Shown: positions 1 to 14,391 of the stretch, piece by piece
How positions within the stretch are numbered: position 1 is the stretch's first letter
Layout: each line of letters starts with the position of its first letter
Source of the DNA: Pithys albifrons albifrons
Taxonomy: Eukaryota > Chordata > Aves > Passeriformes > Thamnophilidae
Assembly: GCF_047495875.1 (NCBI RefSeq)
Contig: NC_092497.1
Span: 74,509,463 to 74,573,462 of the forward strand
Direction of reading: 5' to 3'
Length of the DNA: 64,000 bases
Translations under genes and position numbers: made by a program
Notes under the pieces: model-generated
What the model was told of the DNA's origin: nothing
Database searches by the model: none
What the model saw: the letters and a program-made list of their open reading frames with translations, nothing else

Positions 1-3000
1 TTTAGCATTTCACTTATAATGCGTTACACCTGGAGATAGACTGCTGCGAGACAGACTTCTGACACTGGCCAGCAAAGACAGAAAATAATCTCAAAAGGAC
101 AAAAATAAGAAATAAGTCAGAGCACTCAGGAGTAAAGCCTCTAGCCTTTTAAACTGCTGTTTGCAGGAACACTGCACTGTATCACTTTGGTGGTTGCACT
201 GCCTCAGCCTCCCTCAAGGGCAGTGATGAGAACAAACTGGAAATCCAACGCATACCAAAAAGTGGCCTTGGCTGAGCAGCTCAAGCCTGAACTGTCACTT
301 CTGAGGTGTTTGAAAATGCCATTTTGGCTGGGCACCAGTTCTGTGGCTGTGTTTGTAAGGTCATCTACTTAAAGTATTTCTTTATGCTTTTGCTGCCATG
401 GTTATCACACAAGGTTTGACCACTAAATATGAGACACTTAAAGTAAGATCAACACATTACTTGGGTCAAAGCAGGAAACTGTGCTGGTAACAAATATATT
501 TTCTGCCTATTATTCTACACTTATTTCAGCACAATATGCAGCATTTATATCTGGAAGGAAGCTGAAAGGAAAATACTGCTATTAATTCTGTTGGGGGACA
601 AAAAAGTTTGACTTGTGAGAGTGCTTATTTGTACCAGTCTGCTATTCTTAAATGGGATTATTTTCGTATAGAAAGGCTAATTGTTTGTCAGATCACTATT
701 TTGATTTTTACCTTTATATTAATGAATTTGAACCGAACCAGGACCACAGCCAATAATGGGGATCTTACACAACTAAATAAGAATAAACAGATTAGATTAA
801 AGGGCAAGCACCGAGAAAAGGAGTATATGCCAACATTTGTAGAACATTATTGAGGAACCAATCGCCCAGTGTCAGTGCAAAACGCTCAATACTTAATGAC
901 ATTGTAACATATTCATTTAAAAATATTTCACTTAAAAATATATCGTTTCATAAATACAATGTAACTCTATTCTTCCACAAACTAGAGGACAAAATATAGA
1001 GAAAGGCATGAAAATAGTTTTTATCAGGGTATCAAAATGGTTTTGAATACAACACTGTATATACTTACTGTAAGGTCTTTTCTCAGTCCAGAATCTTGTC
1101 ATCACTATCATCATGATGTCCTTACGGTACATGGCACTAGTGTTGTCTTCATCATCACAAAATAACAGCATTTCTCCTCTTTTCTTTTCTAGGAAGGAGT
1201 ACTTAGCAGTTAAGTGTCTCTTGCAGACCTTCCTTGCTACAGAAACAAAATGTGGGGATCTACTCCTTATAACATTTCTTATTTAGATGTTAACACCGTT
1301 AAATGAGTGTGCTATTTTACATGAGACAGAAAAGAAAAAGAAATACACGAATCTTTCTCATTATTTTATGCACATGAAAGATGAATCTGTGTAATTTAAG
1401 CCTCATGTATAACTTGGCTATAGGCATGTATATATTACTTGTAGAACTGTCTATTTACCTTAGCAGGTTTGTCCTAGTATCGGGACAAAAGGACCAAGAT
1501 GTAGTAGAGTGTACAGTACGTTTGCTTTAACTATCAAATATGCTGTCAAGGGAGTGTGTGCATAGGAGAACTTTTGAAACCTCACTTTAGTTAGAGGGAG
1601 TTACAAATTTTACTTTTTTTTTTTTTTTTGGTACTTGGTTACTGTTCAGCTAAACTGCTGACGGAACATATTGCAATCTGCATAACCTGTTTAAAATGTT
1701 AGTCTTTTGAATACTGACTGACAACTTGATAACACTATTGCTTTGGATTGGGTTGATGGATTCAAGCGTACTTATACATGTCCAGTAACATTTCTTCAAT
1801 ATTATTTGATATGCTATTTTACTTCAAGTGTATGCACAACATAGATATTCTATCTTCTGTTATTTCTCAGATTCTTAGAGGTATTCGCTTTATGAAAATA
1901 AAAGTAAGCATATTGAGCTGTGGCAAGTCATGTGGTGAGAGAAGGCAGGAAAAGTAATGAAGTTTATTTTCTGTTTTAGAAGTGCAAATAGTGATTTAAA
2001 TCACTAGGAAGGTCTATAGCTCTGTATGTTTTTGAACTGATCTCTCTATACCACCCTTGTCATTCCTTATGCACTAATCCAAAATTGGCAAATGCTGCTT
2101 CTGAGACAGGCATTTATGAGCACACATACAACCACAGACTCTTGTAAATCACATCTGACAAACATCATTGTGTGGAAACAGCTCAAATAACTCAAGCACC
2201 ACACTGAAATGCCAAAACTACCAAACCAGATTCCTTTTGGTCATTATCTCCCATGGACTTTCCAACATCCTCCTCATACTGTGTTCGGATTTAGCAGCCA
2301 CAGCTTTATTCCTGTTTAAGGACACATTACCTTGGCACCAGTATTCATTCATTTAAAGATTTGTGGTGGAAATCAGACTTGTTGTTCTTATTGTTGGGGT
2401 ATTTTTTTGTAGTTGTGACTCAAAATAAACAGAAAATAAAAGATAAATTACTGCTTATATCCTAAAATGAAATATCCTTCTAGGGATTAAGAAGTCTTGT
2501 TACTGGCAATCTCCTTTATGAAAGTCATCAATGGAAATCCTTTGTGACATACAGAAATGAAAGCATTTTAAATAGGTTTGTGTTTCTGGAACTGCAGATT
2601 ATGCAAACTGCACATTATTCCTCATGGAAACTCTGATATCTGTATTTTAATTTATATGCCTGGATCAAGACACAGAACTACAGGAAAATCTATTGAATGG
2701 TCAGTTCCTGTTTGAAAAACCTATGACGTTTTAAAGGAAGAAGCCACTTTGTTTTTTCACATTTGTCTGGAATTGGGGTACTGAGTAATATCCCTGTAAT
2801 GCATGTAATAGTTCACTTCTAATTATCTCTAGTAATAAAATAAAAAATAATAAAAAAGAAGAAATAGCTCATGACATAAGTATCTACATACTACTGCCCA
2901 GAGCCTTTGTCTTACATTTCATTTCAGTGAAAAGATGTTTTGTATTAGGTCAACCTACCCAGTACCAAATTGTGATCTGCAAATGAAGGAAACTGTCTTG

Positions 3001-6000
3001 TAAGAATAAGATGTGCTTTTTGACAAAAAAACCCCCTACTTCTCTATTCATGGTTTTCTTTGGAAGGCTAATTACGAACATAAGGCAACAAATAGTCTAT
3101 CTTTGGGGTGTTCAGTTTTGTCTGACTGCTTTAAAGGCAGTTGCAGATTTACTTCATTATAACTTCCCCTGTAGACAAGCAGGTTCTTTATGCCACTGTT
3201 TCAGCCCAAAGAGCCAAATAATACCCCTTTTTATTGCAACATTTTCAGATATTGGATACATCTGGAAAAATATTCAAGCAGATAATTAGATTGCATTAGC
3301 AATGTGTCTGTTGTGGTTTCCCTGATCCCAAAGAAGGCAGCCCTTTATGAAGCACTTGGCCACAGTCTCTGCAAAATCTGCTGTGTGAATTGGCCCACAC
3401 TAAAGCATGTGGAAAACATTTTTTGGCTGAAACTTGAAACCATTCATGTGGCTTTGAGGCAGGGAAGCTCAGCCTGCCAACATCAATAGAACTTTGTACT
3501 ACAAACCAAAATGGTCATTTAGACATGTGTACTTTCATGCTCACAAATGCACTGAGGTCAAACATTTTTTAATCTTGGGAATTTTTCCTCTTTATACAGC
3601 CTTGTATTTCACGTAGGAAATGAGGTTGAGTACAACAAACACAAATCATTGAGACTGACAGGGCATATTGGGTTCAAAACCCAGGCTTTGACTCTAATTG
3701 CTCTCCAAAGGCCTTTGGCTCAAGGTAACTGTTGATTTAATTCAGCTGTTTCAAATCAGCACTGTAAGGTCTTGCTAAGACAAACTGGTTAGGCCACATT
3801 ACATTTGTATTGTTGGATCCCTCAGGTGCAAGTATAACACAGTTAGCATTTTAAAAGATTGCATTTGTCTGTACACTGCAGGCAGCAATTACAAGCAGGC
3901 AAATCTTTTGTGAAAGATGTGACCTTCCTTTTGGTGAAAGAGTGATAAAGGCTTCTTGTGGAGGAAAAAGTAATGTTTCTATTTAAAGTTCAGAGAGGGA
4001 TGCCACCTTGTTTCACATGCAAATCAGTCTTGTCAGAAATTTGTTGCCTTTTTTTTTTTTTTGCTTTGATAATGCTTGCTTAGCTAAATAGCATGTATCT
4101 CTAGAACGTCTAATTTCTATTACTCCCCTGCTGTAAAAATACTCAGGAAGGCAAGGTTGCTAAAAAAAGCTACCTTTTGCCTTCATGAAGAAGTTGACAC
4201 TCAATTCCATGTTTTAGTTTTCTGTGTTATTGACTGCTTCTGGCACAAACTGGGTCTGACTTTTCTGCAAGGGCAGTCCTGGAGGATTACCTAACAGGAT
4301 GTAAATCTGCTTGGTGTATTATATTCTTTTGCTGTTCTTAGCAACTTAGGTGCTGAATTGTGATTTATTCCAGTATACCCGTCTGCCTGTCTACAATCAG
4401 AATTTGCATAATAAAGATCTAATCCCTGAGAAGGAAAGCATGGTGAGCTTATGTCAGATTTTTTTCACAAAATGCTATTTTACAGGTTAACTCTTCCTGG
4501 ATCAAAGGTCATTCCAGAGTTTTGCACAGCTGAAATCAACTGGCCGGAATGCACTGCTTTAAACACAGTAGTAGGCTGCAGAAGCAGGAGAGCTCTAAGC
4601 TACTTGCCACTCTACTCATTAGTCATCCCCCACTGCAAGTACTGTTGGCGGACCCATTAATCAGAGGTTGCAGCATACAAGCCCTGCTGTCTGCAGAAAA
4701 CCCCCATGTGCACCAGGTGAACTGGGAAGGGGTGACACAGGGCTGACTGTAGTGCCAGCTGGGAAACACAGGTGGGCAGGTGATCTGGGAATGGGTCTGA
4801 ATAATTTAGAGGATATTAAGTATCATGTGTATTTGTGAATAGGTGGCAGCATTCCTGTTTATCAATACTTTTCACAGGAGACATATCAGGTGTATTTTTT
4901 TACTAAATCCATCATAGTGTGGACAAGCATTAGTGAGCCTATGGCAGTTTTGGAAACTAGGGAAAAGTAAACTAGCCCCAGTATTTCCATGCCACAATTT
5001 TTTCTGTGCCTGAATTTCTATTGATAGAAAAATACTGAGAAAAAAACTAGTTGTGTTGTCTTAATTCTCCCTGTTCTATCAACTACAATTCCTTAAGGGT
5101 AAAACAATTCCTATTACCTAAAATAATCTTCAATCTTATTTCCTACAGAGACTGTACAGTCAGACTGCTCTAAGAATTCTATCCTAATTTCTTTACTGTT
5201 CCTCCTATGTACTCAAATCTCAGAAACTAATTTGTCGTCTAAATGACAAGCGATTTGCATCACAACAATGATATATTCATTCAGTGTACCTTACTTCAAT
5301 ATCTGCTAATTTCAGACCAAGACTCTTGCTTTAAATTCATGATTACATTTTCTCGTAACACACGTTCAAGTATGACTAGCTCAGGATTACACTAGAGTAG
5401 AAAAACAGTGATTCTGCCTTTATCCTAAAACCCCATAAAGAGGCTTCAACATCAAAAGAAATGCCTAAGTTGATCTGTCATCCACATTCCTCCACAGGAT
5501 CAAAATAATTTTAAGTATGTTAAATAATACTGACCTCTAATACTCCCTGATCTTTTTGATTTTCCTCCTACACATTAAGGAGTTTACATATAAAGTAACA
5601 TAAAATATGCTTGTATGTAAGCCCACTTGTATTCTTAGTTATAAGAGACAAAGGGGAAAAGAAATGTGATACAACAAGCCACTGGTGACAAGTTTGAGTT
5701 TCTTACTATGTTTGTTTTCATCACATAGAAAATGGAGTTGAAAATAATTTACATCTAAAATTCCAATTTTGAATTGCCTCTGAATTTACAGCTAGAAAAT
5801 CTGCTCAGACATATCTAATATTCAGGTTATTAGCAGTTGCCCCTTTATTGTTCCCTTATCCCAGCATAAAAGTATCAATTTAGATGATATTTTATTGGCA
5901 TAGTGATCATGGTGCAACACACTTCCCAACATTTAGCAATCAGTCAAGTACAGCAGCAGGTGGGGTTTTTTTGTTATACATTACTTATTTTCTGTACTTA

Positions 6001-6141
6001 ATGTATTTTGCAATATGTTAAGTATGCAAAGATATGCCAAGGTACTATTTACACATCAATTTGATTAATCTTTAATAGACATAGCATTCTGCATTTCACT
6101 TCTTTGTAGGAGCATTTCTGGGTTAGATGGCAAGATTATTA
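1..6141. other. Unannotated AT-rich DNA
   Basis: No gene, RNA gene or recognisable transposon was seen on either strand. Open frames are short (up to about 92 codons) and resemble no family I know. Small homopolymer runs occur, such as a T run near 1614-1629 and another near 4051-4062. It reads as ordinary intergenic or intronic sequence. A conserved noncoding element cannot be excluded without alignment. Confidence 0.6.
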
Positions 6142-6850
6142 TGTAAATTCTCTTCCCTGCCACTTAACTGCCCAGGCCAGCAGTTAACAAAAGAAGTTGT
6201 TAACTGTTGATCTCTTGGGTGGGAGCAGGTTTGTCTCTTTTGGGTTTTGTTGGATATTCTTTCCAGTCTTGGCTCGGTGGAATGCAGGAGTGGGGGCTCC
6301 GAGGAGGCAGGCTGCCCTGCTGGTTACTGCTGGGGCTTTCCTGGCTGTCTCGCTGCCGCTGTGCCCGGACTGTTTCTCTGGCCAGACGGCTGCTGCTGCC
6401 TGCCCCTGACTGCTTTCTGGCTGCATTGCTGCTGCTGCCTGCCTTGGATTTGCTTCTGGTTGCTCGTGCTTTTCTGCTTCTTGGATGGGGAACACAGGGG
6501 GAAGAGATGGAGTCCATCTGAAAGCTCACTGCTCGTCTGTCTCGCTGGAAAGGGACTGAAACTCACTCTGCAGCCAGCCGGGCTGTGACATTGACACTTA
6601 AGTATAACTTTTCCTCCCGGAGGAAAACCTGCTGGGTTTTGTTGTTGTTTGTTTTTTTTTCTTTCTCTTGTGGTGTTGGGGAAGTGGGTTGCACTAGTCT
6701 GTTTACACACATATATATATAGCACAGTTATCCTTCTTGTATTAAAATTCCTTTTCTTAAATTTGATAAAGAGTGGTGTGATTATCGTGGAGGAGGCCCC
6801 TCCCCTGCTTGTGGGTAAACATTTTGGTTTTTTCCCCCCAAACCAAGACA
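6142..6850 (+). mobile_element. Probable solo LTR of an endogenous retrovirus
   Basis: This island is far more GC-rich and CTG-rich than its flanks. It ends in AAACCAAGACA, a terminus typical of avian LTRs. An ATTAAA polyadenylation hexamer at 6741-6746 lies about 105 bases before that end, as expected for an R-U5 tail on the plus strand. The 5' boundary is uncertain: TGTAAATTC at 6142 is a plausible U3 start. The pentamer GCAAG directly follows the 3' end and also occurs at 6130-6134, seven bases before that start, so the target duplication is only suggestive. Overlapping frames of about 60-176 codons on both strands are shadows of this repeat. The family is not identified. Confidence 0.55.
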
Positions 6851-9800
6851 GCAAGGGAAGATTTTAAAGATTATGACATATTAAATATTAGTCCCACAAG
6901 TAAATATCTGGAAATAGATCCACTAAGAACAGTTCTTGAAGAACCATAAGCAGATTTTCTTGCACTGCTCATCATTACAGCAGCAAACTTCTTAACCCAG
7001 CAGTGAACACTAACAGCCTCTTAGTTTCCAACATCCCTCAATGGACAACCACGGATGCACCTTAAAAGCTGCCATACTCCTTCAGTCAAATGGATTTCTT
7101 CTATTACACGAGCCTCCAAAAGTCATGACACAGTTTGAGTAACCACTCTGTGCTTGACCCTCTTCCTAACAGCAACAGCTCTGCCTTGGGCTAAGGCCAC
7201 TGCTGGAAAAAAGGGAAAGGAAAAGGATGCTACCATATACTCACTGTGAGCACCAATTAAACAATCACTTCCTGTTACAGGCTGGAAGAGGTAGAAAGCT
7301 CACAGACCACAGATCCTCTCAATTCAGACAACAGATCCCTATGCATTTTAGCTTCTCTAACATCTGAATTTTAAGGATAGTATGCTTCTAGAAGGTTAAA
7401 GGTTCATAAAAGTAAGCACTGTTGGATATAGCTTAGGTAACACTCATAACATGAGGTTTCTTCACAGGATTTGTATATATCAAAGGGAGAAAACCTTTTT
7501 CTTTCTGCAAAGAATGATTTACCCTGTAGCAATGAAAAAATCCTAAAGAAACAGTGTCCTGATCCAATGTTCAGGTGTACGATTTTTGGTGCACAATTTA
7601 AATTGCCAACACATTATGAGCAAATCAGATGGACACCATTCCAATGCAAGTTTGCCAACAAATTCAGCTGTACCAGTGCCATTCTTTTACCTCTCCTTAG
7701 TAGATACCATGACTTCACTGAATAACTTGTAAACATATAGAGTTTTGCGGCCAAGCTCTACAGTTGGTCCTTTTCTTTGTCCTATCCTACTATTCACAGT
7801 GCCAAAAAGACAGGGAAAATATTAGAAAGTTTGAAGAAGGAAGATGTGTTGTGATGGGAGATTTAGAAGATTTTAATTTATTCAGCTCTCAGAACAGACT
7901 GAGAAGTGTCATGGTCACCGTGTACAGAAACTCACAAAAGAAAATTATAATTGATGCTGAAAAGACTTTTAACCTTGCTTGCTATGGTGTAATAAGAATC
8001 GACTGCCGGATAGTGAAGTTAGATAAATTCCAATTTGAATTAAGGCATAATTTTCTAACTCTGAGGGGAATTGAAGAGAAAATCAGCTACCTGTGAAGAG
8101 TCAACATGACTTGGAAAGTTTTGAGATAAAATTAAATATCTTGTAAAAAATGCCTTAATTCAGATATGGAACCATTGTTATATTTAGAAAGTATAAATCA
8201 GATAACATATAATTCTTGAATTTTATGGCTGTCCACCTGCTTTCCTAACTCAGGAACAAGTGAGTCACACAGTAGATTCTTCATATTTTTATGAAAAAGA
8301 AATATATTTTTTCTTAAACTGTTATCATTTCATGAACATTTTCCATTGTTTCTGGATCTCTAGCAGTTTCCCAGTGAAAGAGCAACTCATTGGTAAGTTG
8401 CTGAAGAGCACATGTCAACTAGAAAAATTTTCGTTACCAGACTGTTCAGAGATTTTAGACATAACCCACAGTGAGAGTCACTGCCACAATACTCAGTAAT
8501 CAATACTAAACAATCATTATTATCAAACTTCTGGGGGTTACCTGTAGCACCTGTAGTACAATATTTTAGTCTGGGCTTCTTTTTCCTCAGTCATGTTTGG
8601 GTCAACTGAGTGGGCAGCATCTGTAAAAGAGTGCAAAAGATCCTTTTCTGAGTTACTTGAATATCAGTACTGCTTGTACCGCAGAGCCAGCTTTGGGGTC
8701 AAAGGGGTGCCCAGAGCTGGGACATTGCCATCTGGGAGGGTTTTTTGGGGGTATACACATTGATTGACGAACTCCTTCTGACAAAAGCAATATTACGCTC
8801 TTTCTTAGTGTTTGCAACCCTATAAGCTACTTCAGAAAGGCATAGATCAAGCCACCAAGGTGCAACTATTATAAAGCAGAACCTGCCATAGAGATGTTCA
8901 TACATATTTTATGAAGGTGATCAGTAACAGTGTCAACCTGAAGAAAGAAAGCAAAGGCTAATGTACAAAGTAATGCAAAATCATTGAGAACTCCTACACC
9001 TGATTAGTTCAGTATCACAGCTATATTTGTTCTGGCAAACTCTACAGCTATCACCAACATAATTTAATTTTCAAAGTAGTTAGACAAAAGTTTATGTAGC
9101 TTTTATTTGGTTACTCTTATTATCAGTTAAAATAACACATACCATGATTGAAATCTTGGCTCCATAGAAACAAAAGTTCAAATCTGAAAGCCAGCTGATG
9201 TTTTTGACCAAAAGGACCTATTCTCACTGTGTTTTCACTGTGCTTATTGTCTTTTGAAAAGCAAATTACATCATGATATCTCCCTACAGAGGAATTAACT
9301 ACCCAAAGCAGCTTTCCCAAAGATGAATGCTTATTCTCATGTTCTCATTAAACTACTACTAAATTAACTAAACTTCATTTGAGATTCCTTGTACTGAAAC
9401 ATTTTTTTCCATTCTGTGAGATGTTTGAGTAGTTTCAGGCAAACGGATTGCATTTCTGTTTGTTGTTGCAATGGGCATTACTGGCTGGACTTGGGGAAAA
9501 AAGAAGGGAAAACAGTGGATACAGTCTGTATTTTACCTTCTTCCCTCATTCCTCAATCTCAGTGGTGTAAAAGCCTACACACAAACTCCTAACCACTTTC
9601 TCGTGATATTAACCACCACAAGATGCAGGATAGGACCAGGAGTATTAGCAGTATTTTCGATAACAAAAAATGTACACAAAATCTTCCTTGTGATCAAAGC
9701 AGAGACCTGAAACAGTGCTATTCAACTTGCTTCACAATGAGCAAACTCATTGATGTGAATAACCACATTAAGAAGTTTTTCAGTACCTGATCTAAGTCAG

Positions 9801-10439
9801 ATATCACAGAGCACAGTACTGGACAACCACGTAGACTCTTCCATTCATAGCTGGCAGATAAGTGTGTTCATTGTTACACTCTGAATTCTCAGAGCTGCAC
9901 AATGCGTCCTTTCCCAGCTGCTCCTGACTTCACAGTAAACATGTGTCTAAAGATAACAGCTTTGAAACCATAACAGTTAGACAAACAACTAATAAAAGAA
10001 TTAGGGGGTTTAGGTCTCGCTGTTATGAGCTAGAAAAGTGAAGCTTCTTTCAAAAGCATCCCTAATCAATGCTATTCAGTGTAAAGGATTTCCTGAGTAA
10101 TCTGACAGGGGCTTTTTCATGGCATTGATGTCAGATACCAATCATTACTGAACATATGCCTTTGTGCATCATCATCAAACACATAAGCTTAAAAAAAGAA
10201 AAAAGAAGTGAACAAGCGAAGCACTTCTTTATATAAAAATAAAATATCATATTGCATTTGTTTTTCTGGAGAAGAAAAAGCACATGCTATGTTCGGGTAT
10301 CATACAAACTCCCATATCTACCTCTTTATAGGAGCTCATAAAATTGTTCCAAGTTAAGAGTTTCCGGTTTGAGATATGCAACTATTGGGGAAAGAATAAA
10401 AGTATCACAGAGCATCAGGTATTTCTTCAAAATTCTTCT
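6851..10439. other. Unannotated DNA between LTR and CR1
   Basis: No recognisable gene or mobile element was seen. The longest frame, 7764-8096 plus (110 codons), has no family resemblance, no good Kozak context and no splice context I would trust, so it is left uncalled. The rest is AT-rich sequence with short homopolymers. Confidence 0.55.
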
Positions 10440-11650
10440 ACCATATTCCCTTCCCCTTCATCTCCGGGAGACCCAGTGCTGATCCCAGCCCTCCAAATGT
10501 GGCCTAATGAGTACTGAGTGGAAGAGAACAATCACTTTCTTCAACCTGCTGCCAGTGCTTTCCCTAATGAACCTCAGGATGTTGTTGGCCCTTTTTGATG
10601 AGAGGGTGCATTGCCAGCTCATGGCCAGATTGTTTGTCTTGCTCAGCAAATTTGTTCTCGAACAGGTCACCTGTGGGGTGTATAGAGGTGCCGAGGGCTA
10701 TTCTTCTTCAGAGGCAGGACTTCATTTTCCATTCTGGCCTGCATGAGATTTCTTTCTGCTCAATTCTGCACCATGTCAAGGTCCCTCTGGATGACGGCAA
10801 AACTCTCCATCCACTCCTCACAGGATTGTATTGTCTGTAAACTTTCTGAGGTCACACTCTGTCTCATTATGAAGTTCATTAATGAGGATATTCAATGCTT
10901 GTGGCTTTGGTACAGTCCTCTGAGGTAAACTACTGATGACTGGCCTCCAATTGGACTTGTGCCTCTGATCACAACCCCTTTGGACCAGCCACTGAGCCAG
11001 TTTTCAACCTACCTGCCTATCTATCTGACTAGTATCTTGTTTGCTTGTCTATGAGGGTGTCAAAGACCTTAGCATAGTCAAGGCAAACAAGATCAACTTC
11101 TTTTCATGAAGGCTATCCGATTTGTTAAGCACGTCTCCCCTTCATATATATACGCTGCTTACTGCTAATCACCTTTTTGTCCTTTGTGTTTCAGGAAATA
11201 TTTTCCTTTAGTATATTCTCTACCACCATATCAGGTTCTGAGATGATGCCAAGTGGCTTGTATCTTAGGATTAAAATGACATTTATTCTTTTATACGTTC
11301 CAGATATCTCTCCCAGTTGCCATAACCTTTCAAAGATAATCAAGATAAGTCCTTATAATGGTGTTAGTTTGCTCCATCTGTATTTGTGGGGTCAATTCAT
11401 CAGGCCCCACAGAGTTACGTATGTCCAGCTGGTTCAAGTAATACCTCTAGGCTTACACAGTCTTACTTGCTTCTGACTTTCCCTTTGATCTCGGAGCCCT
11501 AGGCTTCCCTAAGGCCTGTCTTTAACAGTGATGAATGAGACATAAGAGGCATTGAATACCTGAGCTTTTTCTAAATCTTCATCAGGCTCCTTACCCCACT
11601 CACCAGTTAGCTCATATTTTCCCAAGCCTTACTTCTGGAAGTTTACCTCG
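10440..11650 (-). mobile_element. Old CR1 LINE fragment, antisense
   Basis: Read on the minus strand, 10458-10670 gives a degraded CR1 reverse transcriptase C-terminal segment: a KRANNILRFI-like stretch followed by an LIRPHLEG-like block, matching the CR1 pattern of Ala-Asn-Ile-Leu-Gly-Cys-Ile then Val-Arg-Pro-His-Leu-Glu-Tyr. Further right, 10970-11110 matches the RT segment about low-copy linker and thumb sequence. Around 11395-11450 and 11545-11605 are antisense counterparts of the endonuclease-RT linker seen in older CR1 families. The 3' octamer end is missing and the copy is heavily mutated, so it is an old 5'- and 3'-truncated relic. Confidence 0.75.
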
Positions 11651-14265
11651 AAAGCTACAGGCACATCAACAGAAACTGCAAAGAAGTAGAATTCTGATTA
11701 AGCTCCTAGTTCTGCATACACAATTAAGAAATTGTAAGCTGTCCAAGAGTTAAAGACAAGATTACACAAAGCTTGGTGCAAACACTTACAATGTTAGTTG
11801 AAGTCTGTTAAAAATACAACTAATGACTATTCAGAAACTATGGAAAGAAATATAGTATCTTTATGAAGTGTCTTCAAGTCATAATCTGAAAAAAATACCC
11901 TTTCATTCATATAATACCAATATTTCTATTGTATTCTCCAACATTTTTAAAAGAGAGTTAAATTCTCTTCCTGAGCATCAAACTGTTACAGAATTCAATG
12001 AGGTTGCAGCTACTAGTTGAGACAGGTGAAATTTTCACAATCTCCACATGCACTAAATTTATCAATACTTAAACATTTGGCCTAAAAATCCCTTGAAAAA
12101 AAAATATGGCTTTTATGTAACCTCAGTCACTTGGTTTGCAACATCCTTAAGGCCATGCAGCCATGATGTACAATTTCTTAATATTCAGCAAAGGTTGTGA
12201 CTCTTTGACCTCTGCTTTGGAAAGACATCAGAAAGAAGCATGTTTTATATGAAAATTCCTGCATTAAGTGATCCAAAGAAGAGGAGAGAGAAACAGTAGT
12301 CTAAGTTCTATCCCTGAAATAATGCTTCTGCCAACAGCATAACCCTTAATTATAATTTCAAGAGATTTTTCTCCCTGAATTCATTCAATGCCATAACCAT
12401 CACTGACAGTGTGCACCTTCCAACCCCAAAATGTCACCAGGTTTCGAGGTTAAGCTTCTCCTCCAAACAGGTTTCCTTTTCTGCTCTTCCAGGGGAGCAT
12501 ATTCAATTGCTGAAGTGCTTTTTTGTTGGCAGGCCTGTCCTAAACACCTTTTTCAGTTTTTGCTGCTTCTGCTGGCTTTGAAATATAGGATGTTCCATGT
12601 AACAGCCTGCAGTGCTTCTCACTCTATGACTTGCCATATGATTAGTACTCATTAGCAATGCTTAACTGTTCCAAAGATGATGCTCTTCCCAACTTCATCT
12701 TTGAGATTTACTGCCATCCATAATCTGTGGGCTACATCCTGCACACATGTAAGAGCAAATATAAAAATGCCTCACAAATGTGACCATTAACTTCTAGTTT
12801 CAATGCTCCTAAATGTTCAGAACCCTGTGACAGGGTATTTTCCTTATTTGCGCCCTGTAAATTTGTAGAATCATAGAATTCAGGGGGATGAGGGCATGTC
12901 TTCCGCAAAGATTTTTGTTTGTAACCTAAACAAAGCAAAGTTCAGACAGATCCTGAAGTGGTGAGCTCTGGATACATACCCTCAATAAACAAAAGTAGAG
13001 CACTAACATGAAAAAAAAAAAGTTATGCAAAAAATAGCATATTTCTTTAAAATTATTAAAATACCAGTAAATCTGGTCTTAATATTTTAGTGTTTTTACT
13101 GTATCATGAACATATTACTGATACAATACTTTTCTAAACAACACAAGGCAAAGGACCATTTCCTTTTAAGCTGCAGAATGACTTTCAAGCAAGCTACAGA
13201 TAAAATTTCAAATTTGCAAAAGCTTTTATCAGACGTGATGCATTTTACAAAAGTGGAACTCTATATGACCCATGTGATTTGTTTTCATTTACAGAGGTGG
13301 AGAGGCTTTGAATTTAAAAATAGAACCTTTTCTTCTTGTGCCAAATGTAAACAATTTAACGTTGATTTCCCATCCAGGATTTTAACAGTTCAAAAGACTT
13401 TGTATTAATCTTATCTGTATTATATTTCATGCTGATTGGCAGTGCTTCATGCTTCAAATTGAAAGCCAAAAATGTGTTGGCTCTGAACAGAGACAGGAAA
13501 CAAATAACAAAGAAAAGTGGGGGAAAACCATGAGTAGTTATGAAGTGCTGAAAACTGTACTTAGTGTTTGAGTTCTTGTAATTTCTTGAGATTCAAATAA
13601 AAGTATAAACATAAGCCTTTGAGTATTTTGTCAATTAGAAAACATAATCTTCAAAACTCACATCTATTCCCAACTTTACTGATTCTGCTCCTTACTGTGG
13701 AGCACTTTGGTTTTTCCTGGGAGAGACACACTTTTCACACAGTAATTTCTCTTCCCAGGGGAAGTGTGTGGATCTATTGCCTATAGTCAGCCAAATGATT
13801 CAACAAGACCAATGTTCAGTTCAATTGAAGAAGCCTGTCCTGGGTGTCATCCTGACCGGAAACAGAACTGATGTATGTCTCCACAGCAGCAAATGCAAAT
13901 GTTGGGGGAAAAAATCAAATTCATTGCCCCGAAAGAAATTTGTTTGTATTCTTCCTTTTAAATCATGCAATCTTAAGTATATAAAGGTGATGTCTTTAAA
14001 AAAAGATGATCACCTACTTTATAAAAAAGAGTCTAGCAATTATTTCATACATTGCAACTGAGTTTTGTGCCACTTGTGTAACCTAATAATACCTATCATG
14101 GCTCAGATATAAAACACAGAAAACATAACAGTACGGCAATACTTCAAGGAAAATCCATACCTTGCTTCTTATTAATGAGGGAGATCATCAAACTTAAAAA
14201 ACTAGTAGTTTTTATTTTCTTTTTTGAAAAAAAGCAAGCCCTGACCTGACAAGCAAATATGGTAA
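11651..14265. other. Unannotated DNA
   Basis: No gene recognised. A short AGAATCATAGAATT string near 12869 resembles the antisense end of a CR1, but nothing beside it supports an element. Frames at 13106-13408 and 13768-14061 (about 100 codons) have no family signature. Confidence 0.55.
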
Positions 14266-14391
14266 TTCTTTTTCTTTTCTTTTCTTTTCTTTTCTTTTCT
14301 TTTCTTTTCTTTTCTTTTCTTTTCTTTTCTTTTCTTTTCTTTTCTTTTCTTTTCTTTTCTTTTCTTTTCTTTTCTTTTTTCTTTTCTTTTT
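14266..14391. repeat. (TTTTC)n microsatellite
   Basis: About 125 bases of nearly perfect TTTTC pentamers, with the last units interrupted by extra T residues. The array abuts the truncated 5' end of a CR1 copy. It creates two false minus-strand frames rich in Lys, Arg and Glu, which are not genes. A purine/pyrimidine mirror tract of this length can adopt triplex structure and is likely length-polymorphic. Confidence 0.95.

Noticed and set aside
6324..6854. 176-codon minus frame with Gln and Ser-rich stretches
   Set aside because: It overlaps an LTR and several open frames in all registers caused by CTG-rich sequence.
7764..8096. 110-codon plus frame with a protein-like composition
   Set aside because: No recognisable domain, no splice or promoter context, and no way to test conservation here.
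12862..12882. CR1 octamer-like AGAATCATAGAATT string
   Set aside because: No CR1 3' region adjoins it, so it may be chance.
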